Source: Boswellia sacra
Lineage: Eukaryota; Streptophyta; Magnoliopsida; Sapindales; Burseraceae
Direction: 5' to 3'
Assembly (NCBI GenBank): GCA_013180625.2
Contig: SNVD02001362.1
Span: forward strand, 1,181,501 to 1,245,500
Length of the DNA: 64,000 bases
A program made the position numbers and the translations under genes. The notes below the pieces were generated by a model. That model did no database searches, was not told the origin of the DNA, and was given only the letters and a program-made list of their open reading frames with translations. This document shows positions 38,119 through 50,229 of this stretch, in pieces (the first letter of the stretch is position 1; each line of letters starts with the position of its first letter).

Positions 38119-39355
38119 CTGCGCTTATGCCGTTGCTAAAAAACTTCTGTTTTAAGTCCTTTCTCATTGTGCTCATCTTTAATTATGTTATTTGGCTTTG
38201 CTAGCCAATGCCTTTTTTTTGTGTTATTTTCTCGTGACATATATAATAAAAGGACTCTCTTTTGCTCAAACTAAGTAGTGATCGACCATTTTGAGTCGGA
38301 GAACAAAAATTTTATAGCATATTTAACTACTAATTGAAAGTCAATTCCATTTAGGACTCAACCCAATTTATAACTACAAAAACCTTTGTCTCTCATAAAA
38401 TTGGAAAAGATAAAAAATGAAAATATTTAGAAATGAACATTTGTTGACAAGTGTAAAACTATTTCTCTGTATCATTCTCCTTCAAAAGGAACTTATCTCA
38501 CTGCACACCAATTTGCTAAAACCTTAATTTTAATCATGGTTTATGCAAGCCCCTAACCATCTAGCAAGTCTTGTTAGCCGGTGTGCAGCCATTTTGTGAG
38601 AAATAAAAAGTTTTACCATTCCCCCTCTTTCCTCTCAGTTGAACCAAGTTGGTTGCAGTCTTGTTTCTCATTAATTAATATAAGATAATCAAGAAAGTAA
38701 AAAGTTTACCGTCTATCTTTAACCGGAGTCAAACGAGAAAAGAAAAAAGAGCATGATTCTGAGCAAAAAACTTTTGGGTCAAAGTTTTATCACATCATAA
38801 TCAATAATTGGCCAATCTAACCAGGCACACTGTTTGAAAGTTCTTTGTTGAAATTTCAGAGTCACACGGCTATTCTTTTGTGTGTTTGTTTATTATTATA
38901 TCTCAATGATCACATCATATTTATATAGATATATTAGTACGGTTCTCTTACACTTCATACTATTTCTATCCATAAGAACTGAAAACGAAAAGATGGTTGG
39001 TTGGCGAATCAAACTCCTCTAGATTTGTTAATTAATTGAATGCATTAATCATGCATGCGCTCTTAAATATAAAAAAAGATTCAATTGGTTAATCATTCAA
39101 GTATTTTAGTCCCTGAGTTAACAAGTTGCAGAAATTAAAAAGATTTGTTAAGATTACTTTAATTTATAAAGGAAGGTTCTTTATTTTTTTTAATTTAACT
39201 TTAGTTTATAAATATGTTGATCAGATTAACTAATTCTCAAGCTTGCCGCCCAAGCAAGACTGCAAGATAGGCAAGAGCAGCCCATCAAACAATATAAATT
39301 GACAATTTGTTGTGTGCTTCAATCAAGTTAATGACCACGAACCGATCTCACAAAT
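38119..39355. other. Intergenic spacer between GST copies
   Basis: The GST 3' flank has an AATAAAAG-like signal near 38245. Apart from a TATA-like box (TTTATAAATA, about 39206-39215) some 150 bases before the next GST start, I see no gene or defined repeat. Confidence 0.5.
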
Positions 39356-39868
39356 ATGGCTGAAGTGACGCTTCACGGAACATGGCCAAGTCCATTTAGT
39401 TACAGAGTGATCTGGACTCTGGAGCTAAAAGGCATAAGATATGAATATGTAGAAGAAGATCTCACCAACAAAAGCACTCTGCTTCTACAGTTAAATCCAG
39501 TCCATAAGAAGATCCCAGTGCTCGTTCATGGCGGAAAACCAATTTGCGAGTCCATGATTATCATCGAATACATCGATGAGATGTGGCCAGAGAATCCCTT
39601 GCTGCCAGGTGATCCTCATGAGAGAGCGTTGACCCGTTTCTGGATTAAATTTACTGACGAGAAGGTAATATTCTCTTTATAACTTCGACAGTTTTACTTA
39701 AAGATTAATTATTTAAGTCTAGTTTGGATGGATACTTGAAGTTTATCAAATATTTTATTATGAAATCAATTCTTCCTGGCAGGGTCTTCTATTCTGGAAA
39801 ATGTTTCTTAATATTGGGGAAGAACTAGAGAAAGCAAAAAAGGAGACCTTGCAAATTCTCGAAACCAT

Positions 39869-39873
39869 TGAAG
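39869..39873. repeat. Target-site duplication of the copia insertion (TGAAG)
   Basis: TGAAG at 39869-39873 is repeated at 45243-45247, directly outside the two LTRs. In the undisturbed paralogue at 37.8 kb only one copy is present. Confidence 0.95.
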
Positions 39874-40430
39874 TGTTGCGTAAGAACGGAAGCGAAAGCA
39901 ACAAACAACCAAAATGCACAACCACAAACTATGCTAGATAATTGAATATAATAGCAACTAAAGAGGCAACCAATCAACCAACAATACAAAATAGAAAGAA
40001 CACCAAGATTTAACGAGGTTCGGTATAAATACCAATGGCCTCGGGCGCCGCTGAAGTAACCTTCCACTATCTTCAAAGAGAATTACAAACTTTTGGGTCA
40101 CAATACAAATACCACAACTATTAGGCCAAACTACAATTATCCAAATAGTTGGGTCAAACTATAATTACCCAAACAATTGGGTAATACTATAAATACCCAA
40201 AACAAAGGGGGAAAAAATTATTACAAACTTTAAGGTCCTTAATGCAAGGCCCTTAAACTATGAGGTCTGATATTTGAGACCTTACATATATAGGGGATAG
40301 AGAAAAATTTCTAATAGGACAATTAAACTTCTCCTATGTGGCTTCTTTTATAAGCCCACATGAGACTCATATTTTCTTACTTAATCAATATGGGATTCCT
40401 CCCACTAGCATATGAGCCACAAACTCAACA
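39874..40430 (-). repeat. 3' LTR of the copia element
   Basis: 557 bases from TGTTGCGTAAG to CAAACTCAACA (plus strand), with TG..CA ends. The element is transcribed on the minus strand, so this is its 3' LTR. The adjacent purine tract on the minus strand, AGATGGAGATT, just outside at 40431-40441, is the polypurine tract. A minus-strand TATA-like box lies near 40285. Confidence 0.92.
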
Positions 40431-40530
40431 AATCTCCATCTGACGAATATGCCGACCCACCACAAATTTCTTTTTTTTCCCACATTCTCTATCACAACTG
40501 CAACGCCTCCAAATGCGCCCAATGGCGCGG

Positions 40531-41598
40531 TCAAACTTGTACAATGTTGATCAATTCCAAATAATGACTGAACTTGATCGCTATCACAACCTTAGTCAAC
40601 ATATCTGCAGGATTCTCGGCAGTCTCAATCTTCTGAAGTAAGATTCTCCCTTCATCAATAATCTCCTGCACAAAATGATACCGAACATCAATATGTTTCG
40701 TACGAACATGGAACACTGAATTCTTCTCTAAGTGGATAGCACTCTGACTGTCAGAATAAAGATTAATCTTTTTCTGCCCAATTCCCAATTCATCCAGCAA
40801 TCCCTGTAACCAAATAGCTTCCTTCACAGCCTCTGTCATTGCCATATACTCTACCTCTGTAGTAGACAAAGCCATTGTAGACTGTAAAGTAGACTTCCAA
40901 CTCACCGGTGCTTTTGCAAGAGTAAACACATAACCGATTGTCGACCGACGTTTATCCAAATCACCAGCATAATCTGAATCAACATAACCAATAGCATATT
41001 GACCACATGTATCATCACTCTCAAAGACTAAGCCACCATCCACGGTTTTCAACAAATACCGTAGAATCCATTTCACTGCTTGCCAATGTCCTTTACCAGG
41101 ATCATGCATGTTCCTGCTCACAACTCCAACTGCATGTGAAATGTCAGGTCTTGTACACACCATAGCATACATCAGGCTACCAACTGCATTAGCATATGGA
41201 ACTCGAGACATATACTCTCGTTCCTTATCTGTACTAGGAGATAAAGATGCACTGAGCTTTATATGAGGAGCAAGTGGGGTACTTACAGGTTTTGACTGCT
41301 CTGTAATGCCAAACCGCTGTAATACTTTCTTCAGATACTGCTTCTGAGTCAAACAAATCTTGCTTCTCCCTCTATCTCTGCTAATCTCCATGCCTAGAAT
41401 CTTTTTAGCTTCACCAAAATCTTTCATTTCAAACTCTCGATTCAACTGAGTCTTCAACTTTGCAATTTCTTCAACATTCGTCGATGCTATCAACATATCA
41501 TCAACATACAAGAGTAGATAAATGAAAGAACCATCACGTAGCCTCCGAAAATACACACAATTATCAAATTTACTTCTTGTATACCTTGGACCCATCAT
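40531..41598 (-). pseudogene. Copia reverse transcriptase (3' half) and RNase H
   Basis: A 355-residue open stretch contains the catalytic YVDDML motif near its start, ILGMEISRDR, then LMYAMVCTRPDISHAVGVVS and GYVDSDYAGDLDKRRSTIGY. RNase H follows with STTEVEYMAMTEAVKEAIWL, LYSDSQSAIHL and HIDVRYHFVQE, and the end reads ENPADMLTK. It is separated from the upstream part by stops between 41599 and 41619. It copies RNA into DNA and degrades the RNA strand. Confidence 0.92.
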
Positions 41599-41619
41599 AA
41601 ACCGATCAAATCACTTATA

Positions 41620-42141
41620 CTATTGTCTAGGAGATTGCTTCAAATCAGAAAGCGATCTTTTCAGTTTGCACACCAAATTTTCCTTACCAGCAACTTTGAA
41701 TCCCTCTGGCTGAGTCATATAGACTTCCTCTTCTAAGTCACCATGTAAAAATGCAGTTTTTACATCAAGTTGAACTAGTTCCATATTCATCTGAGCTACC
41801 AAGGCCAACAAAATTCTAATGGAAGAATGTTTCACAACCGGAGAAAATACCTCATTGTAGTCAATTCCTTCCCTCTGAACGTAGCCTTTAGCCACCAACC
41901 TTGCCTTATAGCGGACATCATTCTTGTCAGAAAATCTATCTTTCTTTGCATATACCCATTTGCACCTAATTGCTTTTTTACCCTTCGATAGTTGAGCTAG
42001 CTCCCAAGTTTCATTCTTCTGAAGAGACTGCATCTCTTCGCTCATAGCTGTCTTCCACTGATCAACTTTAGAACATCTGACTGCCTCTCTATAAGTGGAA
42101 GGAACATCAGCATCTACAATTGGAAGTGCATAGGCCACCAT
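41620..42141 (-). pseudogene. Copia reverse transcriptase, N-terminal half
   Basis: 173 residues with CKWVYAKKDR, YKARLVAKGYVQREGIDYNE, FSPVVKHSSIRILLALVAQM and QLDVKTAFLHGDLEEEVYM. The usual SLYGLKQSPRQW motif reads SLSDLKQSPRQ followed by a stop in place of Trp. This part and the 40531-41598 part form one broken polyprotein. Confidence 0.9.
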
Positions 42142-42219
42142 ATCAACAAATCGAGTAGGTCTGCGAATCTCACGTCTTGGCCTATTAACTGTAATAGATT
42201 CTTGTTGCTATTGGGGTTC

Positions 42220-43566
42220 CTAAGTAGAACCTTCTCCTTCATCTCCCAAATTCTCCTCTATCATAGGAGTATCAACATCTGTCTCAACAGATCTAACTGG
42301 GTTCAATGTCATCGTTTCAAACTCCACCTGTTGCCGAGTATGCTCCACCTGCTGTGGAGTACCATTCACCTTTGTCTGGTTTTCTGATTTCTTCAACATT
42401 GCAGACTCATCAAATGTCACATCTCGACTGGATACAATCTTCCTAGAACTAGGACACCATAGACGATATCCTTTTACTCCTAAAGCAAATCCCAAGAAAA
42501 TCGCTTTCTTGGCTCTAGAATTCAGCTTAGATTCTTTCACATGATAATATGTAGGAGAATCAAAAACATGTAAAGAATCATAATCAGAAACAGGTTGTCC
42601 AGACCATACCTCCAATGGAGTTCTATCACCAATAGCAGCTGATAATAGACGATTAATGAGATGACACGTATAAGTCACAGCCTTAGCCCAAAATTCCTTG
42701 CCCAACCCAACATTGGAGAGCATACACTGAACTTTCTCTAGCAATGTCCGGTTCATGCGTTCTGCCACCCCATTCTGCTGCGGTGTACCTTTAACAGTAA
42801 AATGACGTACAATACCTTTATCTCGACACAATTTCAAAAACTGATCACTGCAATACTCACCACCATTGTCTGTTCTGAGGTGCTTGATTTTCTTGTCAGT
42901 TTGTGTCTCAATTATCTTTTTCCATTTAAGGAAAGCACTAAGTACATTATCTTTTGATTTCAAACAGTACACCCAAGTTCTTCTAGAAAAATCATCAACA
43001 AAAGTAACAAAGTAGTGCCTACCTCCCATCAATGCGGTTTTAGGAGGTCCCCACACATCTGAGTGAATATAATCAAGAATACCCTTGGTATTATGAATAG
43101 CGGTGCCAAATTTCACTCTCTTATGCTTTCCCAGAACACAATGCTTACAAAAATCTAGCTTGCAGGTCTTTGCACCTTTCAATAAGCCTAGTTTCACCAA
43201 ACTGAATAAGGCTTTCTCACCTGCATGTCCCAAACGCATATGCCACAGTCTCGTGATCTCTGAATCTGCATCATTATCAGAAACCATAGCCACTGATCTA
43301 ATAACCGTACTACCATTATAGTAATACAAGTTGTTCCTCCTAGTGCCTTTCAATACCACAAGAGCGCCTGAAGTGACCCTCAGAATACCATCTCGAATAG
43401 ATATCCCACAGCCTTTAGATTCTAAGGCTCCCACAGAGATGAGATTCTTCTTCAATTTTGGTACATATCGAACATCTGTCAGAACTCTAGTCAGTCCATC
43501 ATGATTCCTCAATCGGATTGAACCTATCCCAGCAGTATGGCAAATATAATCATTGCCCATATACAT
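42220..43566 (-). pseudogene. Copia GAG-preintegrase and integrase
   Basis: 448 residues. The preintegrase zinc region contains RLWHMRLGHAGEKALFSL and CKHCVLGKHKR. The integrase core has all three acidic catalytic residues: Asp in HSDVWGP, Asp in RTDNGGEY and Glu in GVAERMNRT. A tail follows with AIFLGFALGVKGYRLWCP. It would insert the cDNA into the genome. The open stretch ends near 42220 before the RT part. Confidence 0.92.
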
Positions 43567-43599
43567 AACTCCACAGTCAAGCTTTTCAAACTGAAATAA

Positions 43600-43905
43600 C
43601 TATTCTTTATGTGGACACATATGATAAGTACAACCCAAATCCATAATCCACTCATCAGAACTAGAAGTGGATGGATGACCAACTAGACATATATCTGACT
43701 CACTATCATCCTCACGCTCAATAACACATGCATTAGAAACAGCCTTGCCCTTATCTTTCTTTTTCAACTTAGGACAATCTTTCTTCCAATGTCCTTTCTC
43801 ACGACAAAAGGCACACTCATCTTTTCCTAATCTATCCCTTAACCAAGATTTTCCCCTTTTTCTCGGTTTCCTACTTTGACTACACCCTCTCACTGTCAAA
43901 TGCAT
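43600..43905 (-). pseudogene. Copia nucleocapsid zinc knuckle and protease start
   Basis: 101 residues with a CX2CX4HX4C zinc knuckle ([14 protein letters not shown]) and the aspartic protease site. That site is normally DSG followed by a Thr or Cys, but here reads [11 protein letters not shown], so the Ser is Leu. A stop after CPHKE separates it from the integrase part. Confidence 0.88.
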
Positions 43906-44497
43906 CTACTGACTCATCCCTATGTTCCATTTGGTCTTTCTTACGAATTTCATAATTCAACAAAGTAGAACAAACTTCTTCAAAAGACAGTTTATCTTTC
44001 CCATGGATAAGAGTAATGCACAAATGGTCTAATTCATCCGGAAGTGAGCCAATCAATAACATAGCCTTAATTTCATCTTTGAAGGTTTCATCTAAGTTTA
44101 ACAAATCAGTAACTAACTTATTAAACTTATCAATATGAGAACTGATGCTCGTACCTAGTTTCAACTGGAGATGAAACAGTCTCTTCAATAGATACAGCCG
44201 ATTCTTATTGCTTTTCTTCATATATTTGTTTTCCAGCGCCTTCCACAGTTTGCTTGCAGATGTCTCTTTTGTGAACGGATACTTTTGTTCTCTACACAAG
44301 CAAGAGCGAATCAACCCATAAGATTTTATATTCAGCCTGTCCCAATCTCTTGCACTGATATCTTCTGGTTTTGTTTCTTCCAGAACAATATCCAAATCTT
44401 GCTGATACAACCCGTCCAACACCTTACTCTACCATAAGCCGAAATTATTTCGGCCATCAAATTTTTCAACATCTATTTTTGCATTTGTCACAGTCAT
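43880..44497 (-). pseudogene. Copia Gag capsid
   Basis: The start codon is at 44495-44497, followed by a short N-terminus (KIDVEKFDGRNNFGLW). A TAG follows at 44429-44431, then about 180 open residues with SASKLWKALENKYMKKS, LFHLQLKLGTSISSHIDKFN and LLIGSLPDELDHL. These are typical of the UBN2/retrotran_gag capsid domain, which packages the RNA. The Gag and protease frames overlap at 43880-43905 with a frame change. Confidence 0.9.
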
Positions 44498-44682
44498 TGT
44501 CTTCTCAGGTACAATTGACGATGATACCATTACTACCTCTCACAAATAAGCTTGATACACAAATCACTAATAACCAAGCTCCAAACAGACTATTATATTC
44601 AATAACTAGCAATCCAAACTCAACAGCCCAGAATAGTAGTAAGTGTTTTAATGAAATAGCCACTCACTACCCAAAACCTTAA

Positions 44683-44694
44683 GCTCTGATACCA
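44683..44694 (-). other. Primer-binding site, initiator Met tRNA type
   Basis: On the minus strand the bases TGGTATCAGAGC lie two bases inside the 5' LTR. This is the standard complement of the 3' end of plant initiator tRNA-Met. Confidence 0.93.
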
Positions 44695-44696
44695 GT

Positions 44697-45242
44697 TGTT
44701 GCGTAAGAACGGAAGCGAAAGCAATAAAACAACCAAAATACACAACCACAAACTATGCTAGATAATTGAATATAATAGCAACTAAAGAGGCAACCAATCA
44801 ACCAACAATGCAAAATAGAAAGAACACCAAGATTTAACGAGGTTCGGTATAAATACCTACGTCCTTGGACGCCGCTAAAGTAACCTTCCACTATCTTCAA
44901 AGAGAATTACAAACTTTTGGGACACAATACAAATGCCATAACTATTAGGCCAAACTACAATTACCCAAATAGTTGAGCCAAACTATAATTACCCAAACAA
45001 TTGGGTAATACTACAAATACCCAAAACAAAGGGAAAAAAAAGAATTATTACAAACTTTAAGGCCCTTAAACTATGAGGTCTGATATATGAGACCTTACAT
45101 ATATAGGCGGTAGAGGAAAATTTCTAATAGGACAATTAAACTTCTCCTATGTGGCTTCTTTTATAAGCCCACATGAGACCCATATTTTCTTTTTAATCAA
45201 TGTGGGATTCCTCCCACTAGCATATGAGCCACAAACTCAATA
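44697..45242 (-). repeat. 5' LTR of the copia element
   Basis: 546 bases from TGTTGCGTAAG to CTCAATA (plus strand). The outer terminal CA has become TA. It lacks about 13 bases present in the other LTR (near 45062). The pair allows dating of the insertion. Confidence 0.92.
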
Positions 45243-45513
45243 TGAAGAACATGACATAGGAGAGAAGAAATTTTTTCATGGAGAGAAGATTGGTGCAGTG
45301 GATTTAGCCTTTGGTTCAATTACGTATTGGCTGGAAGTGATTGAAGAAGTGGTTGCAGTGAAAGTATTTGAGTCCCGGAAATTCCCTCGCTTGCATGCAT
45401 GGAGTGAAAATTTCACGCAAGTTCCTATAATTAAACAAAACCTTCCAAATCAAGAGGAGATGTTAGCCTATTTCAAGACTCGCCGCGAAAAGATTGTGGC
45501 ATCTTTAATTTGA

Positions 45514-46422
45514 GTTAGCTAAAACCCTAAGCATGCCTTGTGTCTCATCTCTTGGTCTTTGTGATCGTTCTTTTGTTGTCTGCGTTGTAGTTTAACTTTT
45601 TGCTATTATTGCTGTTGTTTTATTTTGAGCAAAATGATCCAATTTTTCTCATATTATATTATCTGTCAAAGGCTATAGAATGAATTTTAATAATGTATAT
45701 TATGTTTCGTACAATACCCATATCAAAAGTTTAACATGGCCGGGACTTGAGCATCAAACGAAACGGTTTGATCAAAGTTAACACCATCTATTCAAGACAT
45801 GATCACAATGAACAATTAATGAAGTTTAAGATTTTTGTTTTCAATGAATATTTTATTCATTACAGATGTCGTACTCATTACGAAGTGGGCAACTTTTAAT
45901 ACTGCATAGAAGAAAGGGTAATCTAATATATTTTTTCATTTAAGCCCACCGACTGGGAAGGTTTGAGAAGAAACACTCAATCTCCTCCACTATTAATTTC
46001 TAAGAAAACTACCCTTACACCTTAAAGAATATTATAAATTTAAAATTAAACAAAAAAAAATCCATGATAGCAACTAAGATATGAGTAGCACTGCAGCTAC
46101 AATAGTTTTTTTGGCCATTTTGAATTTTTAAAAATGATACGTATATAACATAAATCAATGCCCTTCAGTAACAGTACGTTCATGGAATAGTCATCTTTAA
46201 TCAATTTATTCATCACTAATTTGGAAAAAAATTTCAAAACTAAATCTTGCCGTTTTAATCTTAGAAGATATAAAGGTAATTTGATTGAAATTAAAAAAAA
46301 TTAATTATCCCCAAATTAGAACTCCATCCCAAACAATTAACCCATTAAAAATGATTTGTCATACTTTATGAAGTTAGAACCTCCCTTATGATTATTAAAG
46401 CATATAGAAAACATGACACCCG
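45514..46422. other. Intergenic DNA
   Basis: GST 3' flank, then AT-rich DNA with no gene, RNA or bounded repeat that I can support. Confidence 0.5.
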
Positions 46423-46427
46423 GCTCA

Positions 46428-46998
46428 TGTTGGAGATAATAGGTTTAAAACAAACATTTATATTATAAGTTACAAAATTTATTTTGATATTAATTTCATA
46501 CGTTACAAGTATAATAAAAATATGAACGTTACGACACTTATTATTTGTAACGTTCATGCTTTTATTAAGAACTTATGACTTGGGAGTTACAAGAATTAAT
46601 TTGTACGTTACCTAAGTTATGAGATTACTATATAAAGGAGTCTCAAAGGTTCTAACATAGATATGAGATTTTCTGAGTTTTCTATGTTTTGAGCAACCGC
46701 GACACATGAAGACAGGTTATTTCTTCCGGTGATCGTGCTCATCGAGAAGATAGGCTGTGAGCACTGGGTTGTATCTTGGAGCCCTTGAGTACCGATATGA
46801 CCCGCACGAGGGGAGGACTCTTTGGCTTTAGGACAATGCCTTCGACATGCCTCCCAAATGCTCAGGCCACTTATTTCTTACTCTATCTCTTTGTTTATTC
46901 TATTTATTTAATATATTAATCTAATTCATATTTTATTATTTCTTTAATATCTTGTTGTTTGATTACATTATTTAAATTTATTATAAATATTTCCAACA
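46428..46998 (+). repeat. 5' LTR of the non-autonomous LTR element
   Basis: 571 bases from TGTTGGAGATAA to TTTCCAACA. TATA-like box CTATATAAAG at 46628-46637. Preceded by the target duplication GCTCA (46423-46427). It shows roughly eight differences from the right LTR by eye. Confidence 0.93.
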
Positions 46999-48889
46999 TT
47001 CTAAAGCCAAAGAGTGTCTTATATATTTTATTGTTTACCTTAATTTATCATTGGGTGGTATATAACGTGAATAGTTTGTAGAGTATATTGACGGCTTATG
47101 TTGTTTTGTTTATCCAATGATATTTTTATATAGATAAGTTATTTTTAGAGGTCTATAAGATTTGGTTATTATGATATATTTTGATTGATTCCACTACTTG
47201 TATGATTTAACTATGATATGATTAGTGGATTGATATTTATTTCTTTATATTGTGAATATATATATTTGTGTGAATTTTTGGGTGATCTAAAGTATAACAT
47301 TGATTAAGTCATTGTCCTTGCATGAGTTACAAATGTGTGAATGTATAAACATTAAAAATGTAAGCTTGCATAAGTTACGAAAGTGTGTTGCCAATTTTCT
47401 ATTTGTTTATTCATGTCACATTAAAATATACATATTGTCATTATGCTTTGACATGTAGATTTCAACTTGGCTATCTTTGTGTGCATATATATATATATAT
47501 ATATATTTCTATGGTTTATAAAAAAGGATAAATGTAATTCAAACATTATGATAAATGCATAGCTTTTGTGTTTTAAATATTATATTTTACTAAACTATTC
47601 TCTTAACCTTGTTTGTTTAGAATATTTTATTTTGGTCTTGGGGAAGCCTAATACTTTTAAATTGTGTTGACAACAAAAATATGTATTCAGAGTTCTTGGC
47701 TCAACTTAGTATCGAGATTGAATCTCTTTATCCACTTCAAGACAATATGGAGGTAATAGATATATATATATTTTTTATTTGAGGTAATACAAAATTATTT
47801 ATGATAGCATGACTATTTATTTACAAATCAAAAAATATTTTTGTGATATATTAAATCTTTGTTTATTTGTCGTTATATATATATGTTGTGGTGTTAGATT
47901 ATTAGTGCATGATGCTTTGAGTTACAAAGAATATAGATGAGTTAAATGTAGTGGTTTTATAATCAAAACCTTTTATTAGTTTTTATTATGGTTTAATAAA
48001 TATTTCAGTTATAAAAATTCTTATTACTGATATTTATTACACATTATTATTGATTAATAATTCAATTTATGAGTTACTTGCATTGATCAAATTTTTATTA
48101 CATAATAAAGGATGTGTTTTCAATATATTTATTTAGAAACTCATATGTATGGTGGTGTACTATTAAGTCATAGTTTCTTGTGGCTATCATGCATATTAGA
48201 TGATGACATCTAAATAATTAATTACTAGTAGATTATTATGATAATTTATGTGGTTGTATTAAATGAAATAATAACATAAATGCAAATGATTATTATTAAA
48301 TACATATATGAGTTATATATATTATATTTACGGTTTTAGCAATAAATATCTTGTTAATGTGAGGATTGAAAAAATATTTTTAATGTGGGGGTTTCTAGTT
48401 TTTCAGTAGTTTCATATTATAGTTCTTAATTTATACAATTAAGATGACAACGATTTGAGTATAGTTATTATTTTGATGAGTTTTAAAATTTAACAAATTG
48501 ATGCAATAATATTTTATGAAGTTATTGCTACTGTATTTAAAATGTTAATAAATGTGGGGCTTTTATTTATTTGATAGTTGTTAATATTTTTACGACACTT
48601 TGAGAAAAAAAATGATGTCATAAGTTATTAAATGATTAATAAATTTTGTGTATAAGTTTTAAAAATTATTACTTATGAGGTAATTAAGTGTTCATTCAAT
48701 TTTCTTTATTGTACCTTTGATATTCTTATGCTCTCTAATATTCTTTTTGTGAAATATTATTTAAGAGAGCCAGTGGAAGCATTCATCAAAATAATGGGAA
48801 CAAGTTCTCAAAGATAAAGTCAATGAGATTTTATACAATTATAAAGATTTTTAGCATGCTAATTAATTAATTAATTATTTATTTATTTA

Positions 48890-49440
48890 AATTGTCGAGG
48901 GGGATGTGCTTAAGCCCAAAAGGGAGTCACCTAGGGAAGTAACCCAACCTCTGTGATTGGAGATCCCATGAAGGAGGTTCAATGGGTAGGAACAATCCAT
49001 ACTGCATGACTTATTTAGCACAACTATTTTGACATATCTTAGAGGAGATATGATCATGCTCATCCCTATGGCAAAGTGCTTGTTATATGTGATATTAGGA
49101 AGGATATTTATCCTGAATGAGTCCAAAGGCTAGATACTCTTGCGAGGTATAGGTCACATATACCTTTTAAGGACTCACCTAAGTGAGAGCGTCGTGAGGG
49201 CCGCAACTGTGAGAATTGGGCTGTTCTCTAAAGCTCTCATGAGAATCAAGATTGAGCGCATGGCCATTAATAGCGCTAACCTGCCAAAATCATGTCTTCG
49301 TCGATATTATGTGTGTGATAGTTTGAAGTTTGGTCAAGAAATCGAGTTCAAGACTTTGTTCACTCAGATTTCTTAAATGGATACTATTAACACTAAGTGT
49401 AGGTTCAAACCCGAAAGGTACCTATACCCATTGCATAATA
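48890..49440 (+). other. Mixed-composition block inside the non-autonomous element
   Basis: The richest part of the internal region in G and C. A 78-codon open stretch (49140-49376) reads in part GHIYLLRTHLSESVVRAATV and IKIERMAINSANLPKSC. I recognise no protein family. It may be an RNA-level packaging or dimerisation region, or the remnant of a lost frame. Confidence 0.35.
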
Positions 49441-49538
49441 GAATGTTGCTCTTTATATATAATTTTTATTTTATGAGTATTTTTATCTTGATATTTTATT
49501 TTATAAAGCTTTAAAGTTTTAAACCTTTTGTGGGGGAC

Positions 49539-50110
49539 TGTTGGAGATAAAAGGTTTAAAACAAACATTTATATTATAAGTTACAAAATTTATTTTGATA
49601 TTAATTTCATACGTTTCAAGTATAATAAAAATATGAACGTTACGACACTTATTATTTGTAACGTTCATGCTTTTATTAAGAACTTATGACTTGGGAGTTA
49701 CAAGAATTAATTTGTACGTTACCTAAGTTATGAGATTACTATATAAAGGAGTCTCAAAGGTTCTAACATAGATATGAGATTTTCTGAGTTTTCTATGTTT
49801 TGAGCAACCGCGACACATGAAGACAGGTTACTTTCTTCCGGTGATCGTGCTCATCGAGAAGATAGGCTGTGAGCACTGGGTTGTATCTTGGAGCCCTTAA
49901 GTACCGATATGACCCGCACGAGGGGAGGACTCTTTGGCTTTAGGACAATGCCTTTGACATGCCTCCCAAATGCTCAGGCCACTTATTTCTTACTCTATCT
50001 CTTTGTTTATTCTATTTATTTAATATATTAATCTAATTCATATTTTATTATTTCTTTAATATCTTGTTGTTTGATTACATTATTTAAATTTATTATAAAT
50101 ATTCCTAACA
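49539..50110 (+). repeat. 3' LTR of the non-autonomous LTR element
   Basis: 572 bases from TGTTGGAGATAA to TTCCTAACA, followed by the target duplication GCTCA. It is almost identical to the left LTR. Confidence 0.93.
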
Positions 50111-50185
50111 GCTCACATTGGAAATGAATGAGAAAAGAAGTTAAAATGTGTCATATATATGTGTGTGTACTTGTACGCAACGTAC

Positions 50186-50220
50186 GTGTGTGTGTGTGTG
50201 TGTGTGTGTTTTTTTTTTTG
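50186..50220. repeat. GT microsatellite followed by poly-T
   Basis: About 12 GT units and then a T run (about 50210-50219). Confidence 0.95.
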
Positions 50221-50229
50221 GTTGCCGCG

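Larger units (their letters stand above)
39874..45242 (-). mobile_element. Ty1/copia retrotransposon (Tork/Tnt1-like), 5369 bp
   Basis: Full-length element on the minus strand with two LTRs, a TGGTATCAGAGC primer-binding site, a polypurine tract and gag-protease-integrase-reverse transcriptase-RNase H order, which defines Ty1/copia. The sequence style resembles the Tork/Tnt1 lineage. It sits inside a GST exon with a 5-base TSD. LTRs differ at roughly 5% of sites by eye, including a small deletion in the right LTR, so the insertion is not very recent. The coding region has several stops and an altered protease motif, so it is no longer autonomous. Confidence 0.95.
39356..45513 (+). pseudogene. 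GSTU: Tau-class GST split by a copia retrotransposon
   Basis: Exon 1 is 39356-39664 (103 codons; Ser12 in [31 protein letters not shown]). The intron runs 39665-39782. Exon 2 starts at 39783 and is cut after 39873 by the 39874-45242 retroelement. It resumes at 45248 after the duplicated TGAAG and ends with a stop at 45511-45513. The two exon pieces (91 and 266 bases) sum to 119 codons, so without the insertion the frame is intact and the product would be 221 residues, like the 37350 copy. Residues after the break include [17 protein letters not shown] and FPRLHAWSENFTQVP. No other defect is visible, which means the gene was intact when hit. As it stands it should be non-functional, unless the element were spliced out. 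Confidence 0.93.
46428..50110 (+). mobile_element. Young non-autonomous LTR retrotransposon (LARD/TRIM-like)
   Basis: Two near-identical LTRs (46428-46998 and 49539-50110) with TGTT..AACA ends enclose 2540 bases and are flanked by GCTCA on both sides (46423-46427, 50111-50115). A polypurine-like tract TTTTGTGGGGGAC directly precedes the right LTR, which fixes plus orientation. The internal region has no gag, protease, integrase or reverse transcriptase frame. Only AT-rich DNA and one short conserved-looking stretch (48890-49440) are present, so it must have moved with proteins from another element. The first bases after the left LTR (TTCTAAAGCCAAAGAG) do not match the initiator-Met primer site. 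Low LTR divergence implies a much younger insertion than the copia element at 39.9 kb. Confidence 0.92.

Noticed and set aside
49140..49376. 78-codon frame in the non-autonomous LTR element as a possible Gag
   Set aside because: No capsid, zinc-knuckle or other Gag features; kept only as an unassigned block.
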